A DNA stretch of 64,000 nt, taken from contig OY755240.1 of the NCBI GenBank assembly GCA_963576725.1, forward strand, positions 63,948,412-64,012,411, given 5' to 3'. The stretch comes from Azorinus chamasolen (taxonomy: Eukaryota > Mollusca > Bivalvia > Cardiida > Solecurtidae). This document shows positions 1 to 11,728 of the stretch, piece after piece (the first letter of the stretch is position 1; the number at the start of each line of letters is the position of its first letter). The translations under genes and the position numbers were made by a program. The notes beneath the pieces are model-generated. The model worked only from the letters and a program-made list of their open reading frames with translations, did no database searches and was not told the DNA's origin.

Positions 1-20
1 CAGCTGGCTTTCTACATGTA

Positions 21-422
21 CAGTAAACCCCCTCTAAACTGGACATTAAAATATGTATCAGTGCTTGTCTTCGGACAGATAGCAGCTTAATGCAGGGTGA
101 AAGTCATGCAGAAAGCTTCTAAGCATTAACCCTTTCCTCCATTGGCTATTTTTAGACCCAACCTCTTTGAATGAATCTACCGAAAAGGAGCATAAACTAG
201 AGAAAAGGAAAATTTAGAATTTTGTAGTTTGAAACCATTGTGATAAATAGAGCATTTGCTCCTATAGGAGCAAATGCTCTATTTATCACAATGGTTTCAT
301 AAAGTGACTTTTACAGAGTCGTAGAAAGGAGTATTTATGGAGGAAAGGGTTAAACAGCAACCTGTCTGAAAATGTCTACAATTTTTTCTTGATTAAAATT
401 TCGGTTTAAAGGGGTTTTACTG
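21..422. mobile_element. Family D MITE split by a family C MITE
   Basis: Starts CAGTAAACCC after TA and ends GGTTTTACTG before TA: pogo/Tigger-like ends with a TA target. It is interrupted at 126-353 by a C element. The second arm of D's central hairpin is missing at the join. Confidence 0.85.
126..353. mobile_element. Family C MITE
   Basis: TTAA-flanked copy with perfect hairpin arms GAAACCATTGTGATAAATAG around GCTCCTATAGGAGC. Inserted in the family D element at 21-422. Confidence 0.88.
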
Positions 423-739
423 TACTGCAGGATTGCTTGTCTGTTAGTATGTTTGGTATAGAATTTTGTTGGAAAGTATGTACGTGTGATATATTTTTAA
501 CACATACATTTCATAGGAGTCATTCACTTTTAAATGAAATGTGTTGTAACTGAAGGTTTCACTTTTCACATGTTTATGTTGAAGTCGAATATAGATGAGC
601 TAGAAGCTGAGCTAAGTGTGCAAAAACGCATGGTTGATTTCATTGAAAATTGAACTGAATAATAAATCATTTTGTTGTTGCTAAATGTTATGAATACAGT
701 GCAAATCAATATGAGCTGTACTGTTATACAATGTGAAAC
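423..739. other. No feature seen
   Basis: AT-rich, without a convincing ORF, exon or known repeat end. Confidence 0.5.
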
Positions 740-964
740 TTAACCCATTCCCTCATAGGCTATTTTTAGATCCAGCCACTTTGAATAAATCTACTGAAAA
801 GGAGCATAAACTAGAGAAAAGGAAAATTTCAGAATATTGTAGTTTGAAACCATTTTGATAAATAGAGCATTTGCTTCTATAGGAATGCTCTATTTATCAC
901 AATGGTTTCAACGGGTGACATTTACAGACACGTCAAACGGCGTCAATATGAGGGAATGGGTTGA
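740..964. mobile_element. Family C MITE
   Basis: TTAACCCATTCCCTC left end, GAGGGAATGGGTTGA right end, and the C hairpin in the middle; the right TTAA is mutated. Confidence 0.85.
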
Positions 965-1048
965 CAAGACAGTTCTATATTTTGATTGATTGTTTGTAAC
1001 TGTTATAAATATGATACTTTAAAACCTGTCTAGAGTGACCACCAAAAA

Positions 1049-1575
1049 TAACACTTTCCTCCATGAATATTCATGTGAGAAATAATGACATCATGAACAT
1101 TTAGTAGATGAGTTTTTAAAATGGCATAAGTGCAGAGAAAGTTTTGGTTTTGATAGAAATTGTAGTCAGATCTATAATAATTTCATAAGCAAACAGAGCA
1201 GACCCTGATCAGAGGGCTCCTACAGGAGCCATCTGGTCTGGGTCTACTCTATTTGCAGAGTCATGATAATGAAATGTTTATGCTTAACTTGTCCAAATAT
1301 ATATCATGAACCATTCTTGTTTTCATTTAACCCTTTCCCTGTTCAATATTCATGTAAGAAATAATGACATCATGAATATTTATAAGCTGAATTTGTATAA
1401 TATAAAATTTTCGAGGAAATTCTTTGCTTTGACAAAAACTGTAGAATAAGATCTATATTATGTCCAAAGCAAACAGAGCAGACACTGATCAGACGGCTCC
1501 TATAGGAGCCCACTGATCTGGGTCTACTCTGTTTGCAAATGCGTGAAAATGTGTTTATATGAGTGAAAGGGTTAA
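1049..1575. mobile_element. Two A/B MITEs (1049-1287, 1327-1575)
   Basis: Both show the ATGAATATTCATG end region and a GCAAACAGAGCAGACC hairpin with a GGCTCCTAYAGGAGCC centre. The second is bounded by TTAA on both sides; the first has decayed ends. Confidence 0.8.
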
Positions 1576-2072
1576 CGTGGTTTCACTGTAAAAATCTTTT
1601 GCTAATGTGGTCTGGAAAATAAGCATTTGCACATACAATATTAATACAGATTCAGAAGGAGCCCTCTGATCTGGGTGTACACTCTTTGTCATGTTTAACA
1701 CTTTTCCCTAAAAATAATACCTGAATATTCATAGTAAGCTTAACATGTTTCAGTTTTGGAATAGTCCTTCTAAAATGCAGTGTTGAAAGAGTTGTTAATT
1801 ATGGGCATTTCCTATTTCCATTTCCTGTCAATGCTGGATAAGTCTGCTAGACCTTGACCCTTAGGAAGTACACTCTTGAAAGTTAGTGAGACCGGCTGTT
1901 TAGAACTCCTTAATAGGGTCGGTGCCCAGTATCTTTATCTTTAACCTTAAACAGACTTACACAGAGCAGACTAAAATAACCTGGCTGCATATATGCCATT
2001 ATAAAAATTCATCTAATAAATATTCATAATTTAATTATTCCTTGCATGAATATTCCACAGGGAAAGGGTTAA
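1576..2072. mobile_element. Degenerate TTAA-MITE pieces
   Basis: Contains a worn G-like hairpin (about 1640-1690) and the right end of an A/B element ending GGAAAGGGTTAA at 2072. Confidence 0.5.
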
Positions 2073-2385
2073 ATATTTAAAATACAGTTGAGGTGTCAAA
2101 CAGTCTCAATCTCAATCCCAATCAAACACGGAGATACTTTGCATCGTGGCTCAATGTTACATTGTTTGCATAGATTTTCAGGAAGTCGCAGCTGAAGTGC
2201 CAAGAGCTAATTTTAGTTCAAGTATGTCCTCAATCTTGTGGAAAGTTTGATCAATGAATGCTGTATTTATTATTTATAACCAGGTCATCATGCAGAGTAC
2301 ATGCACAAAATGGTTGTCAAAGTGGTTTGTGACTCAGATACTATGATAGTTCAGTTAATCAGTATGCATACTATGTATGCATACT

Positions 2386-2567
2386 CAGAGCAACAGATAA
2401 AGGTGTGTTCTCAAATTCTCAAATGTCGTTTCTCCTCCAATCCCAATGTTGTGACCACTCTACGAGACGATTCTAAAGAGTGGTCACAACATAGGGTTTG
2501 GTGGGGAAAATATAAAGAAGTTACTCGTGAAAATGTTTCAATTTTATGCGTCTTATCTGGACCTCTG
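2386..2567. mobile_element. Family E MITE
   Basis: Begins CAGAGCAACAGATAA and ends TTATCTGGACCTCTG; the centre is an inverted repeat of ACCACTCTTTAGAATCGTCT type. It covers most of the 99-codon ORF seen here, which is therefore not a gene. Confidence 0.8.
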
Positions 2568-2596
2568 TCTGGTTGTTTAGTTAATGCATATAGGTG

Positions 2597-2826
2597 TTAA
2601 CCCTTTCCTCCATAAATACACCTTTCTACCCCTCTGTAAAAGTCACATTTTGAAACCATTGTGATAAATAGAGCATTTGCTCCATAGGAGCAAATGCTCT
2701 ATTTACCACAATGGTTTCAATACTTCACAATTCTAAACTTTTCCTTTTCTCTAGTAAATGCTCCTTTTCGGTAGAATTATTCTCAGAGGTTGGCTCTAAA
2801 AATAAGCCAATGGGGGAATGAGTTAA
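2597..2826. mobile_element. Family C MITE
   Basis: TTAA-bounded, with near-perfect GAAACCATTGTGATAAATAG arms. Confidence 0.85.
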
Positions 2827-2950
2827 CATTGTCAGTGTTTATCTCTATCCCTCATGATTATTCATGTAAGAAACGAGACGATTCTAAAGTGGGGTCACAA
2901 CTTTACTTAGGGTTTGGTGGAGAGATGACAGTATTAGTACTTAAGTATGC
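2827..2950. mobile_element. Fused fragments of A/B and E
   Basis: An A/B end (CCTCATGATTATTCATGTAA) runs directly into half of an E hairpin (GAGACGATTCTAAAG), without either element's other end. Confidence 0.6.
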
Positions 2951-2956
2951 ACAGTA

Positions 2957-3161
2957 CAGTAAAACCCCTCTAATGCGACCACCAAATAGTTGTATAAGTC
3001 TGGGTCTTAAATGCACGTGGTAGCTTAATGCAGGTCGAAAGTTATGCAGAAAGCTCCTGTGGGAGCTTTCTGCATAACTTTTGACCTGCATTAAGCAACC
3101 ACCTGTTTTTAAAGACATTTATTTCCATTCATAAAGTGGTCGCATTAGAGGGGTTTTACTG
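2957..3161. mobile_element. Family D MITE
   Basis: CAGTAAAACCCCTCTAATGC at one end and its inverse at the other, TA on both sides. The hairpin is TGCAGAAAGCTCC with a GTGG centre. Confidence 0.88.
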
Positions 3162-3711
3162 TATAATATCTGTTGCTCTGTCTAGCTGGTTGGCTCCTGA
3201 TGGGAAGCCAAGTTTCATTAACATCTCATCTGGGTCCAAGCTCTTTGTACTAGTAATTACAAATTTGCCGCTTGCTAATCAACACAGGGTAAATGAATGC
3301 GCCTTTACCGGTACCCGATATTCAAACCTCAGAATTTAGGGCGGTAGTTATTTCTTAAATGAAATAAGATTCAAGTCAATATCTTTTGTACTATTTCAAT
3401 GGCTTATTTCATTATGGGGAATTTTTAAAATCACAAAAACTGATAATTTCCTTCATTCTTAAAGTTTCTTTCAGAACCTTAAAAAACTTAAACCAACGTA
3501 ATAAGTGGTACCTATCTATACTTTTTTTCTCCCTTTATTTCTCAATTTGTTTTTGTTTGTGTGTGTACTTAAATATACATAAAAATCCAATAGTGAAATA
3601 GCATGGATCCTGATTAGGGACTGAGTTATTCGACAATTTATCTGTCATCAAAATGCTAGCAAAGGTGATCACAAATTTAACCTTTAGAAGCTTACGAAGA
3701 TTTAACCCTTT
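3162..3711. other. No feature seen
   Basis: MITE-poor AT-rich stretch. The 71-codon ORF at 3386-3601 is Phe/Leu-rich low-complexity sequence with no recognisable domain. Confidence 0.4.
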
Positions 3712-3899
3712 CAATGCTGAATTTTCAAAATGGAATAGTCCATCATTGTTTAATGATATAGTCCTTTCAGTATGAAAGGGTATTAGTTGAGAGCGGATTC
3801 GGAATGAGTCTAACAGTACAGACCCCGAGGAGCCCTCAGATCTTGATCTACACTGCTTGCAATTGCAATTACCTTCGTTTCTCGCATTTAAAGGGTTAT
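3712..3899. mobile_element. Family G-like TTAA MITE
   Basis: TTAACCCTTTCAATGC end, worn hairpin with CCCGAGGAGCCCTCAGATC, right end AAAGGGTTA. Confidence 0.55.
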
Positions 3900-4179
3900 A
3901 AATGGGGTGTTGGTTTTCAGTACAGTTTTTCAGCCGTGCCGATAATTAAGGTCTTTGTTTGCGCACATATTTTCTTGGCGTTGTTCGTATTCTTGGCCAA
4001 CTTTGCACATGAGGTGAATGTGTGTTAACCTTGACAGAGATATGTTTTGTTGTTTGGATCCAGATTATATACTAATGGCTTAGGCACACAATGTTAATTG
4101 TTAGCTTTGAAAAGAAAAAATGGAAGGAAAACTTTCTTTTACGATAATAATTTCCTGCAGACGACACTTCTTTAGTTTC

Positions 4180-4396
4180 TTAACCTTTTACTCCATGAAT
4201 ATTCATGTTAAAAAATTTGGCCTTTCTGAAAAATAATTAGATCAGTTTTTATTGCGGCACATAAACACAGGAATGTTTGGCTTTCATAAGCAAGCAGAGT
4301 AGACCCTGATCAGACGGCTCCTATAGGAGCCGTCTGATCTGGGTCTTCTCTGTTTGCAGATGCGTAGAAAGGTATAATTATGGAGTTAAAGGTGAA
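4180..4396. mobile_element. A/B MITE
   Basis: TTAACCTTTTACTCC end, hairpin GACGGCTCCTATAGGAGCC, and a slightly decayed right end. Confidence 0.8.
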
Positions 4397-4571
4397 CCCA
4401 TAGTATACTAAGCACATTCTCAGACTGGTATTGCAAAACGGTTGGATCCAGATTAAACTCCCAAGTCATTCAGTATCTCGTCAGCGTCCTAGCAGTTTGA
4501 CACATGGACAATGGTTTTCTAAAAAACTTGAAACAAATTGAAAGTAAACTACATGTACAGCAGATTAGGGT

Positions 4572-4740
4572 TTAACCCATTGCCTCATAGGCTATTTTTA
4601 AATCCAACCTCTTTGAATAAATCTACTGAAAAGGAGCATTAACTAGAGAAAAGGAAAATTTTAGAATTTCAATATTTTATTCAATAAAGAAACGGATTGG
4701 AATTGTGTAGCTTAGAAACCATTGTGATAAATAGAGCATT
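4572..4740. mobile_element. Truncated family C MITE
   Basis: Left half only; it stops at ATAGAGCATT, in the middle of the hairpin. Confidence 0.75.
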
Positions 4741-5000
4741 TTCGTTTTTTGTTAGCCATGACCAAAATTTCCTTTGTTCAAATTCTTCTAATTAATAATT
4801 TATGATGTTATTATTTTTTACATTGACATTCATTGAGTCAATTTGAGTAGAGGCTTAAGATGTTATGATCAGTTAGCCAAAAAGAGAGACAAACTTATTG
4901 AAAGCAATTCAAATTTAGCCAGCCATCTTATTATTGAAAGCAATTGCAATTTAGTCGGTCAAAAAATAAACATACTTAAAGTACAAGCCCAGAGCTTAAA

Positions 5001-5364
5001 TTAACCCTTTCCTTCATATTTATAAACACATTTTCACACATTTGAAAACGGTAGACCCAGATAAGATGGCTCCTGTAGGAGCTGTCTGATCATGGTCTGC
5101 TCTGTTTGCTTAAGGAATAATATAGATCTGATTCTACAGTTCTACCAATGCCAAAAACACTGGTGTACATAATTTATTCCAATATAAAAATTCAGCTAAT
5201 AAATATTCATGATGTCATTATGTCTTTATAGAATACTGAACAGGGAAATGATTAACCCTTTCCCTGTTCTATATTTATTCCAAATTTCAATAACTTCTGA
5301 TCTGATCTTGGTCTTCTCTGTTTGCAAATTCGTGAAATCACGTTTATATGAGGGAAATGATTAA
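5001..5364. mobile_element. Two abutting A/B MITEs sharing one TTAA
   Basis: 5001-5255 is full-length; 5252-5364 lacks its hairpin's first arm. The TTAA at 5252-5255 serves both. Confidence 0.8.
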
Positions 5365-5449
5365 ATGAGAGGGTTAGTGTTTTATGTGAACCTCTTATTT
5401 CTCTGTTGTGTCCGACCTTTTTGTGGTGTTTGGAGAGGCAGATCTAAAT

Positions 5450-5669
5450 GTAACCCTTTCCTCCATAAATATGCCTTTCTACGCCTTTGCAAACAGAGTA
5501 GACCCAGATCAGACAGGGGTCTGCTCCATTTGCTTGTGATATATTATAGATCTTATTCTACAGTTTCTCCCATGACCAAAATTTCCTGTGTCCTTGTGCT
5601 GTTATTACTAAAATTAATAATGATGACATCATTATTCCTTACATAAATATTCATGGAGGAAAGGGTTAA
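5450..5669. mobile_element. A/B MITE
   Basis: CCCTTTCCTCCATAAATATG to GGAGGAAAGGGTTAA; the hairpin centre is deleted (CAGATCAGACAGGGGTCTGC). Confidence 0.8.
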
Positions 5670-5690
5670 TTAAAGAGTACCAACAAGATG

Positions 5691-6088
5691 CAGAGCTACA
5701 GATAAAGGCGCGTACCCAAATACTTAAATCGTCATTTCTGCACTAAACCCTATACTGTGACCACTCTAAACCGGAATTCTAGTAGACAAGAATTTAGATA
5801 CTTTTAAGCAGGTGGCTGCTTAATGCAGGGTGAAAGTCATGCAGAAAGCTCCTAGAGGAGCTTTCTGCATGACTTTCACCCTGCATTAAGCTGCCACCTG
5901 TTTCCAATACCGACATTTATGTTAATTTCAATGTCCGGTTTAGAGGGTTTTTACTGTACTGTGACCACTCTTTAGAATCGTCTCTTCCAGAGGATTCTAA
6001 AGAGTGGCCACAGTATAGGGTTTGATGGAGAAATAAAGAAGTCGTTCCTGAAAATGTTTCAACTTTACGCATCTTATCATGAGCTCTG
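5691..6088. mobile_element. Family E MITE with nested family D
   Basis: E runs from CAGAGCTACAGATAA to GAGCTCTG. A D element (about 5758-5956) lies within it; its right end is TTTTTACTG|TA. The left end of D has been replaced by an E-like CTGTGACCACTCT. Confidence 0.75.
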
Positions 6089-6189
6089 AAGAAAGGATTC
6101 TGTGGACTAAAGAACATGTTTTACATGGATTTCCTGAATACGCCTTTCTACATTTGCAAGTCTAATTGTCAGTATGTTTGTAATGGGTC

Positions 6190-6650
6190 TTAACCCTTTC
6201 CCTGTTCAATATTGCAAACAGAGTAGACTCAGGGTATATTGTTTGCTTTTGAAATAACATAGATTTGATTAGAACTACAGTTTCTGCCATGGTAAAATTT
6301 TCTGTGTTCAATTTTGCCATTATAACAGTAAATCTACTCAATATTAATGCTGTCATTATTTCTTACATGAATGTTCATGGAATCTTAAAGGGTTAAACAT
6401 ATCCATGAAAGAAGTCCCTTTTGACTCCTTTGCAAACAGAGTACACCCAGATCAGATAGCTCCTATAAGAGCTGTTTGATCAGGGTCTGCTCTGTTTGCT
6501 TATGGAATTCTATAGTTTCTACAATGGCCAACATCCCTTGTGTTCTAACAGTTCATTTAAATTTCATAATTATGTCATTATAAAACTTCATTGAGCGTGA
6601 TATTCATATTCATGATACCATTATTTCTTTCGTGAATATTCATCAAATGA
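6190..6650. mobile_element. A/B MITE followed by a degenerate A/B copy
   Basis: 6190-6396 is TTAA-bounded but has lost most of its hairpin. 6397-6650 has an intact hairpin (GCAAACAGAGTACACCC arm) with decayed ends. Confidence 0.7.
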
Positions 6651-6781
6651 TGGATGAAGATATTGCAACTACTGTTTGGGAGGAGGACGGATCACCGTTT
6701 AGTTATTTTTGTGTTAGTTTGTATTGTATGCTCATTTGAGAGTCGTTGTTATGTAATGGTGTGTTGATTATTTCTATAGTG

Positions 6782-6955
6782 TAGTAAAACTTGCCCACAA
6801 ATTGGGTCTAAGTCTAGGTTTTTAAGACAGGTGGTAGCTTAATGCAAGAGCTCTAGGAGCTTTCTGCATGACTTACACCCCACATTAAGCAGCCACCTGC
6901 CTAAAAGTATCTAAATTCTACTCTACTAGAATTCCGGTTTAAAGGGGTTTTACTG
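6782..6955. mobile_element. Family D MITE, partly deleted
   Basis: AGTAAAAC left end, GGGGTTTTACTG right end before TA; one hairpin arm is shortened. Confidence 0.75.
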
Positions 6956-6961
6956 TATAAC

Positions 6962-7162
6962 AAAAAATCTAATTAATATACATGATATCATTATTTCTTT
7001 CATGAATATTCATGGAGGAAAGGGTTAGATTATGACAGATCTGACTACAGTTTCTTCCAATGTCAAACCATTCTGTGAACATATGCCAATATTAAATTTC
7101 AGCTAATAAATATTCATGATGTCGTTATTTCTTGCAGAATTATTCTACAGGGACAGTGTTAA
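6962..7162. mobile_element. Two right-end fragments of A/B MITEs
   Basis: Both show TTCATGATRTCRTTATTTCT; they end GGAAAGGGTTAG and ACAGTGTTAA. The second stops 108 bp before the splice acceptor of the zinc-finger exon. Confidence 0.65.
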
Positions 7163-7270
7163 ACAACCACCTGTTCTTATCAACCTCCATATTTATTGGT
7201 ATTGTCGCTGAAAGCATGTTGTTATGTAGTCTGTGTTGTGTTTCTCTTATGCAGTTTTGTTTTGTTGCAG

Positions 7271-9243
7271 GTGGAAATGAGGAGCAACAACCTTTATGTC
7301 TGTCCCTGTACAAACCAAAACTAGCACATGACTCACACAGACTGGGTACTCAGGGAAACGTGGAAAAGGCACAAGCGATCACGTTACAGTCCATAGGCAA
7401 GTCAAGACTGAAGAATCGTGAGATTGGACACAATCCAAAGAAGCAAAAGCCTATCTTCCAAATGAACTGGAGGAGCAATTCAGAACCACCGGGTCAATAT
7501 AGAGAGAGGCCCTGGCAAGAGCCCGAGTCTGAGGATTCCAGAAATGGTGTCGCTGCTTACCCAGGCTTGATGCTCCCTGATGATAAGATGGAGACAGAGG
7601 TAGATACAGATGAACGAGGAGGGTATAATTACGTTCTCACCAGTCTTACTAGTGAGGAGAGGTCCAGTAATAGCAGTCTTCCAGTTAGCCCTATGCAAGT
7701 GCCAGTCAAGTATCCGAAATCCATTCACCATTCATCCGATGATGAGGAACCTCAGGACTTGTCGTATGGTTCTGTTCTGGAGGAGCAGCCCCAGAACCTT
7801 ACTGTTTCCAAACCTCAGAAGACAACCCCACATCCAGGTAAAGTGGAGACTATAAAATATGATAGGAATGCCAATGCTGTGGCTGTCTCCCCAAAAGTTG
7901 CTCAACTGGAGAAACCTCAATTTGCTCAGCCTCCATTCTCAGTACCCCACAACTTGATATTCAATGATCACCGAAGCATCAAAACAGAACTTACAAGCAA
8001 GTCTCAGTCTTACTCAGCACCTCACCAGAACACCAGTGCAAGCTCTCAGGAAGTGACTAAGCTACCACCTGGTTTGATCATTGCAGCCCCTCCGCCACAC
8101 TTACAGTTGGTTAATGTTATCGCAACTTCGCAGCCAATGGCAACCCAGGTTTATGTTCAACCTAGCGTAATGGCCTCGAAACCTGGATTTCCGGGTGGGC
8201 CATCTCCATTGTTCGGAGCTATAGTTACCTCCCCTGATGCTCAACCTCAGCTTATGTCAAAGCCAGCTCTTAGCACAGATTCTGACAACAGCACAGATCC
8301 ATCTTCACCAGGAAACAGGAAGAAAAGGAAAAGGATGGAGGATACAACACTGTTTAGGGACCCACCTGAGACCTCTTTGCCATTCAACGGACCAAACAAA
8401 TTTCGCTTTTATTGTGATGTGTGTGATACAGGCTTTACCCGACGCTATACATTCAACCGTCATAAATGTAAAGGTCGTGTGGAGAAGCACTACTGCCAGC
8501 TTTGCGACAAGGCCTACCTCTCAAAGTACAAGCTGAAGGATCACATTCTTGTGAAACACGAGGGACAGACAGTCAGCTGTCCAGACTGCGGCAAGAAGTT
8601 TTCATCACGCTCGTCGATGGAGATGCACAAGAAACAGCAACATGAAGGCCAGTTCAGCATTTGGTGTAAGATATGTGGGAAGGGTTTCAACCACACTGGG
8701 CATTACTATGGACATATGAATAAGCACACCAACACAAAACCGTTCTGGTGTCAGCAGTGTGGGAAGCGATTCTACGGTTCCTCCTACCTCCATAACCATA
8801 AGCAGGTATGTAGAGGAAATAGCGACTTAAATTTTGCATGCACCATGTGTGACCGCAAGTTTAAGTGTGAGCTGTACCTGAAGAAACACATGAAAACACA
8901 TGAAAATATACCAATAATTGCGGATCCTTCAGTGGCAAAACTCTCAGGGGCAGAATTGTCTGAGGCTGGGGTGGGTCTACCGAGTCAAGAAGTCTTAGAT
9001 ACAAGTATAAGGGCTGTTAATGGAGAGTTAGGCACCAGAGCAACAGTCCTACCAAATGGACCTGAGAATTCCGACTCTAACTCCAACTCAGGTATGCTGG
9101 TAATCGATGAGAATATGAATGCCAACAGTAATGAGAAGCAGAAGATAGAGGAAGATGAGGTACGGATGGGGGGATTGCCTGCGGACCTTAGTAAAGGGGA
9201 CAGACTGAACATAGGGGGCAGCTCGCAAATAGTTACAGCATAA
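7271..9243 (+). CDS. C2H2 zinc-finger protein, 3' terminal exon (six fingers)
   Basis: Likely a nuclear DNA-binding transcription regulator. The frame is open for 656 codons to TAA at 9241-9243. It is taken to begin after the 3' splice site TTTGTTGCAG (7261-7270), which follows a T-rich tract; the first two bases complete a codon begun in an upstream exon (phase 1). The frame stays open further 5' but only with non-ATG starts and into MITE sequence, so the true ATG lies in an exon left of the window. Residues about 1-340 are low-complexity, rich in Pro, Ser and Gln. PQDLS (about residue 160), PQNLT (about 175) and PADLS (about 637) resemble the PxDLS motif known to bind the corepressor CtBP. 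NRKKRKR (about 348) looks like a nuclear localisation signal. Six C2H2 fingers fill about 381-545; the first and fifth end in Cys rather than His (HKCK, HKQVC). The linkers are not of the TGEKP type. The orthologue was not recognised. No obvious polyadenylation signal was found close to the stop. Confidence 0.88.
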
Positions 9244-9405
9244 TGCAGCATGAGCTCAGGCCATTTTGCCACAATGAAATTGTATTCTGGCAAGGGGAAC
9301 TAGACTATTTTCCTGTTTGCCTGTTTCCAGATATTTGAAGTGTTTTATTTTTATGCAACAGTAATAGTATTATTTTTGATATGTGAGAAGTTTACCGGGC
9401 ATTCA

Positions 9406-9598
9406 TAGAGCTACAGATAAAGGTGTGTACTCAAATAGTAAAATCATCATTTCTCCACCAAACCCTATGTTGTGACCACTCTTTAGAATTGTCTCAAAGA
9501 GACGCTTCTAAAGAGTGGTCACAACATAGGGGATGGCGGAGAAACAAAGAAGTTATTCTTGAAAATAATTTAATTTATGCATCTTATCTGGACCTCTG
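9406..9598. mobile_element. Family E MITE
   Basis: TAGAGCTACAGATAA to TTATCTGGACCTCTG, with ATTCA repeated on both flanks (9401-9405 and 9599-9603). Confidence 0.82.
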
Positions 9599-9839
9599 AT
9601 TCAACATTGTCACTGTTGTGACAGGATACACATCGTCATCGGTATTTGTTGTAGTACCAAATTGAATTGGAAAGCATCTGTCAAAACTTTGGAAGTGGAC
9701 CGTTAGTGACCATCGGTCAATATCTACATGACATAGACTGGTTACAGTTCTGTCAAAGAGAACACTTAAAACAACAACACTCATCTAAACAATGCTATTT
9801 TTCTTCTTTTGCTTGTGTGACTCTTGTAACTTTAGCTGC

Positions 9840-10259
9840 TTAACCCTTTACTCCATAGATACTCCGCTTAACGCATTTGCAAACAGTAGACCCGGATCAG
9901 ATGGCTTGTGTAGGAGTTGTCTGATCAGGGTCTGCTCTGTCGGCTTACTTAATAATATAGATCTGATTCTACAGCTTCTTCAGTTGTCAAAAATTCCTGT
10001 GTTTATTGATATTCATGATGTCATCATTTCTTACATAGAGCTACAGATAAGGGTGCGTACCAAAATACTAAAATCGTCATTTCTCCACCAAACCCTATAC
10101 TGTGACCACTCTTTAGAATCGTCTCTTCGAGACATTTCTAAAGTGTGGTTACAATATAGGGTTTGGTGGAGAAATAAAGGAGTTATTCTTGAAAATATTT
10201 TAATATTAGCATCTTATCTGGAGCTCTGTTTCATGACTATTTATGGATTAAAGGGTTAA
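9840..10259. mobile_element. A/B MITE with nested family E
   Basis: Outer TTAA-bounded A/B element. E (10036-10228) is inserted in its TTACAT site, which is echoed as TTTCAT after the insert. Confidence 0.85.
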
Positions 10260-10499
10260 TCCTCTGTGTCTATCCTTGTATGTTCACGTTTTCTGATCTT
10301 AGATGAACCATACTTCCTGTAAAGGGCATTAGTAATTCATAGCTTTACATTTTTTTAAACTATCTGTATTTTACTATCTTTTGTTCTTGTTAGAGATGAC
10401 CAGCCATTTTATGCTTTTTATATTTGAGCATTTCATTCTAAATGACAAGTATATTATTCCATAGACTAAGACAGGGCATTCCTGAATTTTTTACCAGAT

Positions 10500-11040
10500 T
10501 AATTGGTAAATCTGTTAAAGCTTTTTTATGTTCTCTGTGAAGAACTAATATACAAAAATGTACCCAATTTATCGCAAAATTGTTGATGCTTTTTCTCCAC
10601 CACACAAATTCCAGCTTTATTGCAAGATTGTTCCTCCTTTCTCCACACAAGTAAACATACCTCTTTTATCACAAAATTGTCCAAGCTTTCTCGCATAAGG
10701 GAAAATACCCAATTTATCACCTAACCCTTTCCCTGTTTAATATTCATGTAAGAAATAATGACATATGAAAATTTATCAGCTTGTTAACCTTTCAAGGAAT
10801 CTGTTTGCTTTGACAAAAACTGTAGAATCGGATCTGTATCCTGTCAAAAGCAAGCAGAGCAGACCCTGATCAGACGTCTCCTATAGGAACCGTCTGATCT
10901 GGGTCTACTCTGTTTGCAAAGGCATAGAAAGGCTTATTTATGGATTAAAGGGTTAATTACCAAGCTTTCTCAGCACAAGTAAAACTACCCGATTTATCAC
11001 TATATTGTAAGCTTTTTTCTGTCCTGTTATTGTTTTATCC
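10500..11040. repeat. Worn ~60-bp tandem repeat split by an A/B MITE
   Basis: Units with AATTTATCGCAAAATTGT and AGCTTTCTCCACACAAG recur on both sides of the MITE at 10721-10956. Confidence 0.6.
10721..10956. mobile_element. A/B MITE
   Basis: CTAACCCTTTCCCTG left end (TTAA mutated), intact hairpin, AAAGGGTTAA right end; interrupts the tandem repeat. Confidence 0.85.
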
Positions 11041-11099
11041 TCACGACGTCTTAAGCTTTCTCCGCACCACTCAAATTCATGTTGTTGCTTTTTAACATC

Positions 11100-11496
11100 A
11101 TTAGCTTTTTATGTCTTTAGAGGTAAATTTTTTGTCCACTTTAATATTCAACTCTTTATGAACATAGGAATTTTTTGCTAAGGCTGAAACCGTAGAATCA
11201 TATCTACATAATTCCATAAGCAAATGGAGCAAACCCTGATCAGACAGCTCCTATGGTAGTCATCTGATCTGGGTCTACTCTGTTTACAAATACAGTAAAA
11301 CCTCGATTATTCGAATTTTCGGTATAGAAGAATTTAGACCCTTTTAGGCAGGTGGCTGCTTAATGCATGGTGAAAGTCATGCAGAAAGCTCCTAGAGGAG
11401 CTTTCTGCATGACTTTCACCATACATTAAGCTGCCACCTGTCTTAAAGATCGATAATAATACGTATTTTAGTGTTCGGATAATCAAAGTTTTACTG
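11100..11496. mobile_element. A/B fragment followed by family D MITE
   Basis: A degenerate A/B element (to about 11291) is cut by D at 11293-11496 (CAGTAAAACCTCGATTATTC ends, TA flanks). Confidence 0.8.
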
Positions 11497-11728
11497 TATG
11501 TTAAAGGCATCTGTATGGGGTGAAGGCTTAAACACAGTATAGGATCTTTTGTGATGTTTACTGTAAATGAAAGTTGGAACTCTGAACTCGTTTGTAATAC
11601 ATGTACATCTGCTATGTTGAACATTGTCTTTCTTCCAGTAGCCTACACATGTGACAAGTAACTTGAAAGTAAGTGCCATAAATCTGAATTGTCCATTATA
11701 GGAGAAGATTAGTGATTTTGTTCCCCCC

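Noticed and set aside
7132..7270. 5' extension of the first zinc-finger frame
   Set aside because: It starts at TTG in MITE sequence and is followed by a strong splice acceptor; more likely intron.
10438..10720. Overlapping minus-strand ORFs of 64-70 codons
   Set aside because: Produced by the worn ~60-bp tandem repeat.
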